51,750 bases of DNA from Caulobacteraceae bacterium (GTDB lineage Bacteria; Pseudomonadota; Alphaproteobacteria; Caulobacterales; Caulobacteraceae): NCBI GenBank assembly GCA_947475735.1, contig CANJLQ010000014.1, positions 1 through 51,750 of the forward strand, given 5' to 3'. The position numbers and the translations under genes were made by a program. The notes below the pieces were generated by a model. That model saw only the letters and a program-made list of their open reading frames with translations. It did not search any database and was not told where the DNA came from. Shown here piece after piece: positions 18,852 to 26,443 of this stretch (position 1 is the stretch's first letter; the number at the start of each line of letters is the position of its first letter).

Positions 18852-19066
18852 CCTCCGCTGTCGTTCTGGAGTCGACGCTGACCTGCCCGCATTGCGGTCA
18901 TGTGGCGACCGAGACCATGCCCACCGACGCCTGCATCTGGTTTTACGATTGCCTCGGCTGCGGGGTGAAGCTGAAGCCTCAACTCGGCGACTGTTGTGTG
19001 TTCTGCTCCTATGCGGACGTGCCGTGCCCGCCGATCCAGGTGGATGGCAAGGGCTGTTGCGGCTAG
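18848..19066 (+). CDS. GDCCVxC-motif small Cys-rich protein
   Basis: A 72-residue protein of the GDCCVxC family, which includes selenocysteine versions in other organisms. The motif is GDCCVFCSYADVPCPPIQ; further cysteines lie in LTCPHCGH, YDCLGCG and the terminal GKGCCG. In all, twelve cysteines are visible. The family often accompanies mer genes; a thiol-based Hg(II) binding or relay role from MerT is plausible but not proven. It is translationally coupled to merT by an ATGA overlap. The first Cys of the motif is encoded by an ordinary Cys codon here, so no Sec insertion is involved. Confidence 0.85.
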   Translation: MTSAVVLESTLTCPHCGHVATETMPTDACIWFYDCLGCGVKLKPQLGDCCVFCSYADVPCPPIQVDGKGCCG

Positions 19067-19098
19067 GCTCCGAGCATCCTGCGTCTTCGGAGATCGCC

Positions 19099-19458
19099 GT
19101 GACCGACCACGCCACGCCCAACCTGCCGTCGCGCGACTTCGAGATCACGTCGCGCTTCTACGCCCAGTTCGGATTCGTGCAGGGGTGGCGCGACGATGGC
19201 TGGATGATCCTGAAACGGGGCGGGCTGACGCTCGAGTTCTTCCCGCATCCGGAGGTGGACCCGCTGACCAGCAACTTCAGCTGTTGCCTGCGGCTAGACG
19301 ACCTGGACGGCTTCTACGCGGCCTGTCAGGCCGCGGGCCTGCCGGAGACCTGCTGGGGTCACCCTCGTTTGCACGCGCCCAAGATCGAAGACTCCGGACT
19401 ACGCATCGGCGCGCTCATCGACCCCGATGGCACCTTGGTGCGGCTCATCCAGAACTGA
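19099..19458 (+). CDS. Bleomycin-resistance-like VOC family protein
   Basis: A 119-residue glyoxalase/bleomycin-resistance fold protein. It starts with GTG at 19099 and reads TDHATPNLPSRDFEITSRFY, the usual opening of Ble-like binding proteins; GWMILKRGGLTLEFFPHP and NFSCCLRLDDLDGFY follow, ending in GALIDPDGTLVRLIQ. Such proteins sequester bleomycin-type glycopeptides as dimers; no metal catalysis is implied. It lies 32 bases after the GDCCVxC gene on the same strand and may be part of that transcript. Confidence 0.85.
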   Translation: MTDHATPNLPSRDFEITSRFYAQFGFVQGWRDDGWMILKRGGLTLEFFPHPEVDPLTSNFSCCLRLDDLDGFYAACQAAGLPETCWGHPRLHAPKIEDSGLRIGALIDPDGTLVRLIQN

Positions 19459-19503
19459 GCCTCGCGCCTTGCCCCGATGCACGCGTTGGGCGAGACTCCG
19501 CCC

Positions 19504-20421
19504 ATGAAGACTGCAATCGATCATCTGCCGCCGCGCAAGCAGGTGGAACTGCGCCGGGTGGTCGAGGTGATCCGCGAGTCGTTCGCCGAAGCCGTCTCGA
19601 CCCGCCGGGCCGAGCGGCTGAAGAACGGCAAGATCCTCAAGGTCATCCTCTACGGCTCGTATGCGCGCGGCGACTGGGTCCATGACCCAGTCGGACGCTA
19701 CTTCTCGGATTTCGATCTGCTGATCGTCGTCGACCATGAAGACCTGACCGACGGCGAGTTCTGGCATGACGCCGAGAACAAGCTGATGCCGGGCGAGACG
19801 CTGATCCGCACGCCCGTCAGCTTGATCGTTCACAGCCTGGACGACGTGAACGAGCAACTCGATCGGGGCCGCTATTTCTGGGCCGACATCGTGCGCGAGG
19901 GGATCGTCCTCTTCGACACGCGGGGCGCCAAGCTGCGCAAGCCGACGGACCTGAAGGCCCAAGTCGCTCTCGCAGAAGCGGAGGAGTTCTTCGCAGACTG
20001 GACGCAGAGCTCGGCCAGTTTTGCTCGTGGCGCGAAATTCTACATGGGCGAGGGCGCTGATCCCAAGCTCGCCGCGTTCAACCTTCATCAGTCGGCTGAA
20101 CACCTCTACCACTGCGTCCTGCTGGTGGTGACGCTTTACAGCGGTAAGGCCCACAACCTCGCCTTCCTGCGCAAGAAGTGCGAGGCGATCGACGCCCGGC
20201 TGGCCGACGCCTGGCCGCGCGAGACCAAGTTCGAGCGCCGCTGCTTTGAGCTGCTGCGTGAAGCCTATGTGAAGGCCCGCTACTCCAAACACTACAAGAT
20301 CAGCGCGGAGGAACTGGCCTGGCTGACGCAGCGCGTAGAGGTGCTGCGCGCCCTTGCGACTACAGTGTGCGAGGAGCGGCTGGTCCAGTTGCGCGAGGCC
20401 GCGCGGGACGATCCTGGATAA
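19504..20421 (+). CDS. Nucleotidyltransferase (MNT) fused to HEPN domain
   Basis: A 305-residue two-domain protein. The N-terminal part is a minimal nucleotidyltransferase with GSYARG at about 51-56 and the acidic pair in YFSDFDLLIVV (Asp69, Asp71). The C-terminal half is a helical HEPN domain (NLHQSAEHLYHCVLL, then KARYSKHYKIS, which carries a His spaced three from Arg instead of the usual four to six). Separate MNT and HEPN proteins often form toxin-antitoxin pairs in which the MNT enzyme AMPylates the HEPN RNase; here both are in one chain. Start at 19504 is chosen since the first nine codons of the longer frame lack a ribosome site. The family is common on mobile elements of this class. 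Confidence 0.85.
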   Translation: MKTAIDHLPPRKQVELRRVVEVIRESFAEAVSTRRAERLKNGKILKVILYGSYARGDWVHDPVGRYFSDFDLLIVVDHEDLTDGEFWHDAENKLMPGETLIRTPVSLIVHSLDDVNEQLDRGRYFWADIVREGIVLFDTRGAKLRKPTDLKAQVALAEAEEFFADWTQSSASFARGAKFYMGEGADPKLAAFNLHQSAEHLYHCVLLVVTLYSGKAHNLAFLRKKCEAIDARLADAWPRETKFERRCFELLREAYVKARYSKHYKISAEELAWLTQRVEVLRALATTVCEERLVQLREAARDDPG

Positions 20422-20472
20422 GCTGGTGAGGGCGCCAAGGCGCCAGCCGGATGAGGCGCTGACCCTCAGGCG

Positions 20473-20709
20473 TCAGTGCAGGACTTCGCCGCCAACCGGA
20501 TCGACCTGACGCAGTTGGCCGGCCGCGTCCTGGACGAAGACCTCGACCCGTTCGCCCTTGTCGATCAGCGTCGTCGCCTTGACGAGCGCGGCCTCGATGG
20601 CGTCGACACTGAAGTCGAAATGCCCTGAATTCCGGCCATCGCGTAGAACCCGCCAGTCGCCGTCGCCGCGGATCACCGTGAACTGGATGGTGTCGGACTG
20701 CGTCGCCAA
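20473..20709 (-). CDS. DUF2188-like small protein
   Basis: A 78-residue soluble protein. The sequence VIRGDGDWRVLRDGRNSG followed by an Ala-rich helix and VEVFVQDAAGQLRQVD fits the DUF2188 pattern of a short beta-alpha-beta fold; function unknown. It begins with TTG at 20709, with AGGAG seven bases upstream. It converges with the MNT-HEPN gene; an imperfect inverted repeat (20456-20463 with 20472-20479) overlaps its stop codon and may stop transcription from both sides. Confidence 0.65.
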   Translation of the reverse strand: MATQSDTIQFTVIRGDGDWRVLRDGRNSGHFDFSVDAIEAALVKATTLIDKGERVEVFVQDAAGQLRQVDPVGGEVLH

Positions 20710-21234
20710 GGATCACTCCTTCTGCCCGGGGGAGGCGGACGGTTCGCCACGAACCTACAGGGCTTCCGATGCCAAGTTCAACGGTCCGCGCAGCGGGATC
20801 TGGCGGCGTCCGTGTCCCCCCTTGAAGTCGTCGAAAGGGTCTGCGGCAGACGACGCTGGAGCGGTGGGAGCCTGGGCGAACCTCTGGTGGCGGAGTGGCT
20901 GCGTAGGCACTGGCGGCATGTTCCCTACGACCGGCGTGACTGGCCCGTCTGGTTCAGGCGGCGGTGACCAGCTGTCTCTCCTGCGACGCGCCATGCCTTG
21001 CGCGGCCTCTCAATGGCCTGATCTGACCGAAGCCCGTCCGGCTTCCGCAACCGCTCGCGCGACTTTCTTCCCCGGCCTGCGGCCTTCCTCGCGAGGCAAG
21101 AAAGTCGCTCTCCCGGTCCTCCGCTGACGCTGCGGGGCTCCCTGCGCTCGCCTGCGGGCCGCCCGGTCTCCGGTCCGTCGATCGCCATCGAGGCCGCGGC
21201 AGGCGTGGCCCGAGATCAGCAAGGAGAGACTTTC
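20710..21234. other. 525-base region without a firmly supported gene
   Basis: A minus-strand open frame at 20755-20994 (79 codons, Pro/Arg-rich, begins MARRRRDSW) has no recognisable fold and I do not call it. The right half contains a long inverted repeat (listed separately) and many short palindromes such as CCTCGCGAGG at 21087-21096. The last 40 bases must include the DUF736 promoter or leader. Confidence 0.5.
21059..21108. repeat. 11-bp perfect inverted repeat upstream of the DUF736 gene
   Basis: GCGACTTTCTT (21059-21069) is exactly inverted as AAGAAAGTCGC (21098-21108) with 28 bases between. The loop itself has a palindrome (CCTCGCGAGG). The arrangement could be a protein site for DUF736 control, a strong mRNA or single-strand DNA structure, or part of a second transfer-related site. 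The plain AT-richer arms stand out from the GC-rich surroundings. Confidence 0.6.
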
Positions 21235-21531
21235 ATGGCCACCATCGGCACCTTCACCCAGCAAGCGGACGGCAGCTACAGCGGTTCGATCAAGACCCTG
21301 ACCCTCAACGTCAAGGCGGCTCAACTCCGGGCCAACGAGAAGAGCGACGACAAGGCTCCGGACTTCCGCATCTTCTCCGGCCAGACCGAGTTCGGCGCCG
21401 CCTGGAAGAAGACGAGCCAGCAGAACCGCGAGTACCTGTCGGTCAAGCTCGACGATCCCAGCTTCCCGGCACCGATCTATGCCTCGCTGGTCGAAATCGA
21501 GGGCGGACACAGCCTGATCTGGTCCCGCTGA
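21235..21531 (+). CDS. DUF736 family protein
   Basis: A 98-residue protein of DUF736: [19 protein letters not shown], then [17 protein letters not shown] and [22 protein letters not shown]736 proteins are small, single-domain and nearly always found on conjugative plasmids and integrative elements of alphaproteobacteria, close to relaxase or ArdC genes; a DNA- or transfer-related role is suspected but unknown. The ATG at 21235 follows AAGGAGAG; the longer frame to 21205 is not needed. A strong hairpin follows the stop. Confidence 0.9.
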   Translation: MATIGTFTQQADGSYSGSIKTLTLNVKAAQLRANEKSDDKAPDFRIFSGQTEFGAAWKKTSQQNREYLSVKLDDPSFPAPIYASLVEIEGGHSLIWSR

Positions 21532-21538
21532 CCGAGCC

Positions 21539-21565
21539 GCGGCGGCGCTGAGGCAGCGCCGCCGC
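21539..21565 (+). terminator. Hairpin terminator after DUF736
   Basis: GCGGCGGCGCT (21539-21549) and AGCGCCGCCGC (21555-21565) form a perfect 11-bp stem with loop GAGGC, followed by CCCTTCTTC. It lies eight bases beyond the DUF736 stop. Confidence 0.75.
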
Positions 21566-21598
21566 CCCTTCTTCAAATCCATTCCCGAGGAGGCCGCC

Positions 21599-22486
21599 AT
21601 GCCGCGCCCCAACGACCCCTCACGTCCCGACCTCTACACCCGCATCACCGACCAGATCGTCGCCCAGCTCGAAGCCGGCGTCCGGCCCTGGACCCAGCCC
21701 TGGGCCGCTTCCGAAAGCGTCAGCCGGCCCCTCCGGCACGACGGCACGCCCTATCAGGGCATCAACGTCGTCCTGCTGTGGGGCGAGGCCGCAACCCGAG
21801 GTTTCCGGTCCTCGACCTGGATGACCTTCCGGCAGGCGCTGGCGTTGGACGCTCATGTCCGCAAGGGCGAAAAGGGCTCCACGGTCGTCTATGCCGACCA
21901 ACTGGTCCGCACCGACGATGACGACGCCGGTGAGGAGACGGCCCGGCGCATTCCGTTCCTGAAGGCCTACACCGTCTTCAACGTCGAACAGATCGAAGGT
22001 CTCCCGGCGTCGTACGGTCCAACGCCCACGCCGGTCCTGAACGTCGGTCAACGCATCGCCGCGGCCGAGGCGTTCTTCGCCGCGACCGGCGCCGAAATCC
22101 GCCACGGCGGCGGCTGCGCCTTCTATGCGCCGGGACCCGACTTCGTGCAGATGCCGGTGTTCGAGAGTTTCCGCGATCCGGAAGCCTATTACGCCACGCT
22201 CGGGCATGAGCTGACGCACTGGACCCGGCACCCCAGCCGGCTCGACCGCGACTTCGGTCGCCGCCGACACGGAGACGTCGGCTATGCCCGGGAAGAGCTG
22301 GTGGCCGAACTCGGCGCCGCCTTCCTCTGCGCCGATCTCGGGCTGGCCCTTGAGCCACGCGAGGATCACGCCGCCTATCTGGCTTCGTGGCTGGAGGTTC
22401 TGCGCGACGATAAGCGGTTCATCTTCTCGGCCGCCGCCCAAGCCCAGCGCGCCGTCGCCTGGCTGCAGGCGCTGCAGACCGAATGA
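21599..22486 (+). CDS. ArdC-like zincin metallopeptidase/ssDNA-binding protein
   Basis: A 295-residue ArdC-type protein. The N-terminal ssDNA-binding domain begins DLYTRITDQIVAQLEAGVRPW and WTQPW; the C-terminal domain is a zincin with the metal site HELTH at 203-207 and a downstream Glu in REELVAELGAAFLC. Proteins of this type accompany conjugation modules, protect incoming single-stranded DNA and counter restriction in some cases. It has a strong GAGGAGG ribosome site and follows DUF736, a common pair. The linker after residue 105 (TDDDDAGEE) is acidic. Confidence 0.9.
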   Translation: MPRPNDPSRPDLYTRITDQIVAQLEAGVRPWTQPWAASESVSRPLRHDGTPYQGINVVLLWGEAATRGFRSSTWMTFRQALALDAHVRKGEKGSTVVYADQLVRTDDDDAGEETARRIPFLKAYTVFNVEQIEGLPASYGPTPTPVLNVGQRIAAAEAFFAATGAEIRHGGGCAFYAPGPDFVQMPVFESFRDPEAYYATLGHELTHWTRHPSRLDRDFGRRRHGDVGYAREELVAELGAAFLCADLGLALEPREDHAAYLASWLEVLRDDKRFIFSAAAQAQRAVAWLQALQTE

Positions 22487-22534
22487 GGCTGGCCTCCGGC
22501 TTCAGCTTCGGCCAGCCTCCCATCGTGAGGGGCG

Positions 22535-23647
22535 ATGGCCGACAACAAGAATCAGCATTTCGTCCCGAAGGCTCATCTGAAGCCGTTCTCCGTCGATGGC
22601 GAAGGCAAGGCCATTCACCTGTTCAACCTCGACGCCGACCGCGCCATCCGGAACGCTGCGGTGAGAAAGCAGTGTTCCCACGACTATCTGTACGGACAGG
22701 ACAGGCAACTGGAGACAGCCATCCAGACCATCGAGGGCGCCTATGGTTCCGCGATCCAACGCCTGGTCACCCAGGCGGCGGAGCCTACCGGTCTCGATCG
22801 GCTCGTGCTTCGTCGGTTCGTTCTTCTCCAGCATCTCCGGACCGAAGCGGCGTCCGTCAGCGCCAGTCAGATCGCGGCCGCGCTGGCGCAGCTGCCGGGC
22901 GTCCTGCCTGAAGGGGAGGCGTTCGATCCGAAAGCCGCGATGCTCGAGGCGGTTCAGGCGGCGATGCTGTTCTACGCACGGTCGATGAAAATCGTGGACG
23001 ACCTGCAGGTGACGCTGGTCCGGAACCGGACCGCGACGCCCTTCGTGACGTCCGACGATCCGGCGGTTCTCACCAATCGGTGGCATCTGCAAAACCCTCG
23101 AGCGGAGGGCCTGGCGTTCAGTGTGCGGAGCGGGGGCGCGATCATGCTGTTGCCGCTGTCTCCGGAGCTTCTCGCCGTCTTCCACGACCCGAACGTCTAC
23201 TGCGTTCCGCATCGGGGAGGCGTGATCCAGTTGAGACGTGACGATGACGTCCGGGCGCTCAACGACCATCAGATCCTGAACTGCGCGGCGAACCTCTATT
23301 TCAGGAGGTGGGACGACCGGGAGGCCATTGCGGCGGCAGCGAGGGAGATGGCTCCCCACCGCCGGGACCCGCGACACCGTACGACCTATGCCGTTCGGGA
23401 CCAGGTCATCGGCGAGCACATCCGGTACGAAGCACGGCCCTTGGCCGACATCCTTCCGCAGGCCGATGGAGATGTGCTTGTGCACACCGAGACCCTTCGG
23501 GCGCGGCCCGTCCGCTGGCCCCGGTTTCTGCAGTATCGGCGGGACGGCCGCATGTACTCCAACGGAACGCGGACAGGGTTCGTGCGCGAAGGATGTCTCG
23601 CGGCAGGCTTCGTCGAGGGCGCGGGCTACGATCGTGTGAGGACCTGA
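22535..23647 (+). CDS. DUF4238 domain protein
   Basis: A 370-residue protein starting NQHFVPKAHLKPFS, the defining signature of DUF4238. Further conserved parts are the CSHDYLYG segment, VLRRFVLLQHLRT, and PFVTSDDPAVLTN, in which the Asp pair could bind a metal or nucleotide. No known biochemical role; the family is found patchily on mobile elements and in defence-rich regions, but I have no evidence of a partner gene here. It follows the ArdC gene by 48 bases. Confidence 0.8.
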   Translation: MADNKNQHFVPKAHLKPFSVDGEGKAIHLFNLDADRAIRNAAVRKQCSHDYLYGQDRQLETAIQTIEGAYGSAIQRLVTQAAEPTGLDRLVLRRFVLLQHLRTEAASVSASQIAAALAQLPGVLPEGEAFDPKAAMLEAVQAAMLFYARSMKIVDDLQVTLVRNRTATPFVTSDDPAVLTNRWHLQNPRAEGLAFSVRSGGAIMLLPLSPELLAVFHDPNVYCVPHRGGVIQLRRDDDVRALNDHQILNCAANLYFRRWDDREAIAAAAREMAPHRRDPRHRTTYAVRDQVIGEHIRYEARPLADILPQADGDVLVHTETLRARPVRWPRFLQYRRDGRMYSNGTRTGFVREGCLAAGFVEGAGYDRVRT

Positions 23648-23754
23648 TCCCGCCTGGTTGGGGCGCCCTTCAGGGCGGCGGGCGAGCGGCCGGCTTCGGT
23701 CGCCGAGGGGAGGGCGGGCAGCACCGGAAGTCTACGGGACGAGGGGGGTGACGG

Positions 23755-23806
23755 TCTAGGGCAGGATAGGCTTTGCGCCGGCAATGTCTGACAGACCCGC
23801 TCTCCG
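23755..23806 (-). other. Candidate oriT with IncP-type nic sequence
   Basis: The minus strand from 23770 reads CCTATCCTGCCC, matching the YATCCTG/Y nick consensus of MOBP (RP4-like) relaxases; the nick would be between 23762 and 23761. Nearby, GTCTG-a-CAGAC (23786-23796) is an inverted repeat of the sort bound by accessory proteins. It lies directly upstream of the MobC-like and relaxase genes, where oriT is expected. This is pattern-based only. Confidence 0.5.
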
Positions 23807-24328
23807 ATGGACCGCATCACCCTCCGCCTCCCGCCCGATCTGACCCGCCGGTTCGACGCCGCCGCTGCGGGTCAAGGCGGTCGCTCGCGGCTGTTGCGGC
23901 GGCTCATGGAAGGCGCTGCCCAGGCGCCCCTGCCGGCGCCGGAGGAAGGGCCGCCTGTGGTCAGGTCGGGCAAGCTGACCCTGCGTCTGGGCGAAACCGA
24001 CCTGCATCTCCTGGAGGTCGAGGCAGCCACGATGGGCCTGTCGCGAACCCAATGGAGCGCGGCGCTCATCCGTCGCCGCCTGCACGATCGGCCGCAGTTC
24101 AGCCGGCCCGAAGCTCTGGCCCTGATCGAGGTGCGCCGCGAGCTGAGGCGGATCGGCGTGAACGTCAACCAGATAGCCCGGGCCCTGAACACCGCCGTGA
24201 TGGACGGCGCGGTGCTGGATCTGGAGCTGGCTCAGCTCGGCGCCTTCCAGGCCGAAATCTCGGTCTGGATCGACGCGCTCGGGGAGGCTTTCGAGGGCAA
24301 TCTCGCCTACTGGGCCCCGGCCTCGTGA
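23807..24328 (+). CDS. MobC-like relaxosome accessory protein (ribbon-helix-helix)
   Basis: A 173-residue basic protein with a short N-terminal RHH-like strand-helix (MDRITLRLPPDLTRRFDAAA) and the MobC-family motif GVNVNQIARALN at about 118-129. MobC proteins bind oriT and help the relaxase open the DNA. A Pro/Glu-rich linker separates two such strand-helix units (the second begins KLTLRLGETDLHLLEVEA), suggesting an internal RHH duplication. The stop overlaps the relaxase GTG (GTGA), so the two are co-translated. ATG at 23807; ribosome site is weak. Confidence 0.87.
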   Translation: MDRITLRLPPDLTRRFDAAAAGQGGRSRLLRRLMEGAAQAPLPAPEEGPPVVRSGKLTLRLGETDLHLLEVEAATMGLSRTQWSAALIRRRLHDRPQFSRPEALALIEVRRELRRIGVNVNQIARALNTAVMDGAVLDLELAQLGAFQAEISVWIDALGEAFEGNLAYWAPAS

Positions 24329-25320
24329 CGGACTTTCGGTCATCGTGCGGGTTCGAGGAGGTGCTGCGACCGCCCGTCGATATCCGTCGCGCCCGGATCA
24401 CGCCCGCGGTGCTGCGGCCGCCTCGCGGGGGCGGTGGCGATCCGTCCGCCCGGTTCGCGCGGGTGGCGCGGCGAGCGCCCGAGGTGATGGTGAAGATCAC
24501 CGGCCGGACCCGGGATGGCGCTCATCTGAAAGCGCACCTGGACTATATCAGCCGCAACGGCGCCCTGGCGCTGGAAGGTCCCGACGGGGAGCGGCTGGAA
24601 GGCCGTGGACAGGTGCGGGATCTGGCACGCGACTGGGCCGAGGAGTTCGCGCTCGAGCCGGGGCGCAGACGGGACGCCTCGATCAGCCTGTCGATCGTGC
24701 TGAGCATGCCGGCCGGGACCGACGCCGTCCGCCTGCATGACGCGGCGAGGGCCTTCGCGGCCGGGACGTTCGGCGAACGCTTCCCCTATGTCTTCGCCCT
24801 GCATGACGAAGGCCGGCACCCGCATGTCCATCTGACGGTGAGACGGCTCGGGCGGGACGGCGAGCGGCTCAACCCGCGCAAGGCGGACCTGCAGGTTTGG
24901 CGGGAAGGGTTCGCGCGCGTTCTTCGCGACCGGGCCATCGAGGCTGAGGCGACGCCGCGGCGGGCGCGGGGCGTGGCCCGCAAGGCCGAGCGCATCCCGG
25001 TGCGCAAGATGCGGGAACGGTTCGCGGCGGGGCAGGGGGCCTTGCCCGAGGTGCTCGCCGTCGCCTATCGGGCGGCGCTCACCACGGGCGCGGGCGAAGC
25101 GCCGTGGCTGGCGGCGATCCGGACGCGTGAGCTGGCCATCCGGCGCGTCCTGGTGGCCGAGGCCCTGCGGCTGTCGCGATCGGAACGGGCCGGGGATCGC
25201 GCCCTTGCCGCTCTGATGGAGCGGTTCGTGCGGGGGCGACCGGCGCCGATGACGCGGGATCAGGCCCTGCGACAGAGGGGCGGGACACAGCGCGACCCGG
25301 GCCGGACCCGTGAGCGCTAG
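24325..25320 (+). CDS. MOBP-type relaxase (VirD2/TraI-like)
   Basis: A 331-residue relaxase that nicks and covalently holds the transferred strand. Candidate catalytic Tyr74 lies in HLKAHLDYISRNG, and the metal-binding triad is the classic HDEGRHPHVHL (His160, 165, 167 and 169). The C-terminal third is Arg/Ala-rich and lacks the primase or coupling domains of large relaxases, so the protein is short for its class. It starts with GTG at 24325 within the MobC stop. The IncP-like nic sequence just upstream agrees with a MOBP enzyme. Confidence 0.88.
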   Translation: MTDFRSSCGFEEVLRPPVDIRRARITPAVLRPPRGGGGDPSARFARVARRAPEVMVKITGRTRDGAHLKAHLDYISRNGALALEGPDGERLEGRGQVRDLARDWAEEFALEPGRRRDASISLSIVLSMPAGTDAVRLHDAARAFAAGTFGERFPYVFALHDEGRHPHVHLTVRRLGRDGERLNPRKADLQVWREGFARVLRDRAIEAEATPRRARGVARKAERIPVRKMRERFAAGQGALPEVLAVAYRAALTTGAGEAPWLAAIRTRELAIRRVLVAEALRLSRSERAGDRALAALMERFVRGRPAPMTRDQALRQRGGTQRDPGRTRER

Positions 25321-25352
25321 TGCTCGCCCTGATCGGCGTCGTCGCCATCCGT

Positions 25353-25389
25353 TTGGAAGTGTCAGATGTTATCCTGTATTTCTGACACT
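25353..25389 (+). promoter_or_regulatory. Promoter with 9-bp inverted repeat before DUF6088
   Basis: AGTGTCAGA (25358-25366) and TCTGACACT (25381-25389) form a perfect inverted repeat with 14 bases between. A weak -35 (TTGGAA, 25353) and -10-like GTATTT (25376) overlap it. AbiEi-type antitoxins bind inverted repeats in their own promoters, so this is a likely autoregulatory operator. Confidence 0.65.
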
Positions 25390-25398
25390 GAGGTTGTC

Positions 25399-25992
25399 AT
25401 GCAAACACTCGCCGATCAGATCATGGAGCGCGCCTCGACGCTGCCGGAAGGCGCGCCGATCGCCGCCAAGTCGCTGCTGCACCTGGGCGCGCGCGCGGCG
25501 GTGGACCAGGCCCTGTCGCGGCTGGTTCGCCGGGGCCGACTGATGCGCGCCGGTCGCGGCGTCTATATGCGGCCGCTGGAAAGCCGCTTCGGCTCCCGCA
25601 TTCCTTCGGTCGAGACCGTTGTGCGGGCCGTGAGCGAGCAACGCGGCGAGGTCGTCGCGTCCAATGGCGCGGCGGCGGCGAACGCCCTGGGTCTGACCAG
25701 TCAGGTGCCGATCCGCATGGTCTATCTGACCAATGGGAAAAGCCGCACCTTCAGCGTCGGCAATCAGACGGTGGAGTTCCAGCACGCGCCTGCATGGCAG
25801 CTGCTCCTGGCTGATCGTCCGGCCGGCGAGGCGGTTCGCGCCCTGGCCTGGCTCGGGCCGGAGAAGGCGGGACCGGCGCTCGAAATCTTGAAGCGGAAGC
25901 TGGGGCCCTCAGCGTTCGGGGACCTCGTGGCCGTCGGGCCCCGTCTGCCGACATGGCTGGCGCGCCTGGTCAGCCAGGCGGCGCATGCCTGA
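25399..25992 (+). CDS. DUF6088 protein, AbiEi-like antitoxin/repressor without its toxin
   Basis: A 197-residue protein. The N-terminal half is a winged helix (GAPIAAKSLLHLGARAAVDQAL, RRGRLMRAGRGVYMRP) as in AbiEi and DUF6088; the C-terminal half resembles the AbiEi_4 type domain (SNGAAAANALGLTSQVP, KSRTFSVGNQTVEFQHAP). Such proteins repress their own promoter and normally pair with an AbiEii nucleotidyltransferase toxin in the next gene. Here the next genes are hipB and hipA, so the usual toxin is missing. Start at MQTLADQ (25399) is backed by GAGGT; an earlier ATG at 25366 falls inside the operator. Confidence 0.8.
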   Translation: MQTLADQIMERASTLPEGAPIAAKSLLHLGARAAVDQALSRLVRRGRLMRAGRGVYMRPLESRFGSRIPSVETVVRAVSEQRGEVVASNGAAAANALGLTSQVPIRMVYLTNGKSRTFSVGNQTVEFQHAPAWQLLLADRPAGEAVRALAWLGPEKAGPALEILKRKLGPSAFGDLVAVGPRLPTWLARLVSQAAHA

Positions 25993-26089
25993 CGTGCTTT
26001 CCGCGGAATACCGACACGCTCGCCTTTGATTGAGCCGGTCCCCAGGTCTTCTGGGCAGTCTGGCTTGGGCGTTGCCGAATACGGGTTTG

Positions 26090-26178
26090 CGTATGGCGAA
26101 GTCTTATCCGTATTTCTGTATATTCTGTATTTATGCGTGTAAGCGTATATTGACAAATGATGCGGATTTCCGTATGTG
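26090..26178 (+). promoter_or_regulatory. AT-rich promoter/operator region of hipBA
   Basis: This stretch is far more AT-rich than its surroundings and repeats short elements: TTCTGTAT at 26114 and 26123, and CGTAT several times. TTGACA (26150-26155) with a 17-base spacer and TATGTG (26173-26178) is a possible promoter; TATCCGTATTT near 26106 recalls the TATCC boxes bound by HipB in E. coli. Which of these are real operator half-sites cannot be settled by eye. Confidence 0.5.
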
Positions 26179-26197
26179 GCGGGGAAAGGAGTTTCAC

Positions 26198-26443
26198 ATG
26201 GAGCCCATCGCCCGCAGTGAAAAACAGCTCGCCGCCGCCATTCGCCGATATCGGAAGTTGGCGGATATGACCCAGGGCGATCTCGCGGCCAAGGCGAGCA
26301 AACGCCAGGCGACCATATCCAATCTGGAAAGCGGCTCCGGCACGCTTGAAACCCTCTTCGCCGCTCTTGGTGCGCTCGAGCTGGAAATCGTCGTACGGCG
26401 CAGAAGCCGAGGCGGGGCGCCTGATATGGGAGACCTGTTCTGA
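26198..26443 (+). CDS. hipB: HipB-like antitoxin (XRE family)
   Basis: An 81-residue helix-turn-helix protein: AAAIRRYRKLADMTQGDLAA and KASKRQATISNLESGSG form the XRE fold. HipB binds HipA and the operator to repress the pair. ATG at 26198 follows AAAGGAG; the open frame extends upstream to 26030 but through the promoter region. Its stop overlaps the hipA ATG (TGATG). The C-terminal tail VVRRRSRGGAPDMGDLF would plug into HipA. Confidence 0.85.
   Translation: MEPIARSEKQLAAAIRRYRKLADMTQGDLAAKASKRQATISNLESGSGTLETLFAALGALELEIVVRRRSRGGAPDMGDLF

Noticed and set aside
20755..20994. 79-codon Pro/Arg-rich minus-strand frame as a gene
   Set aside because: No conserved pattern, no clear ribosome site, and low-complexity composition.
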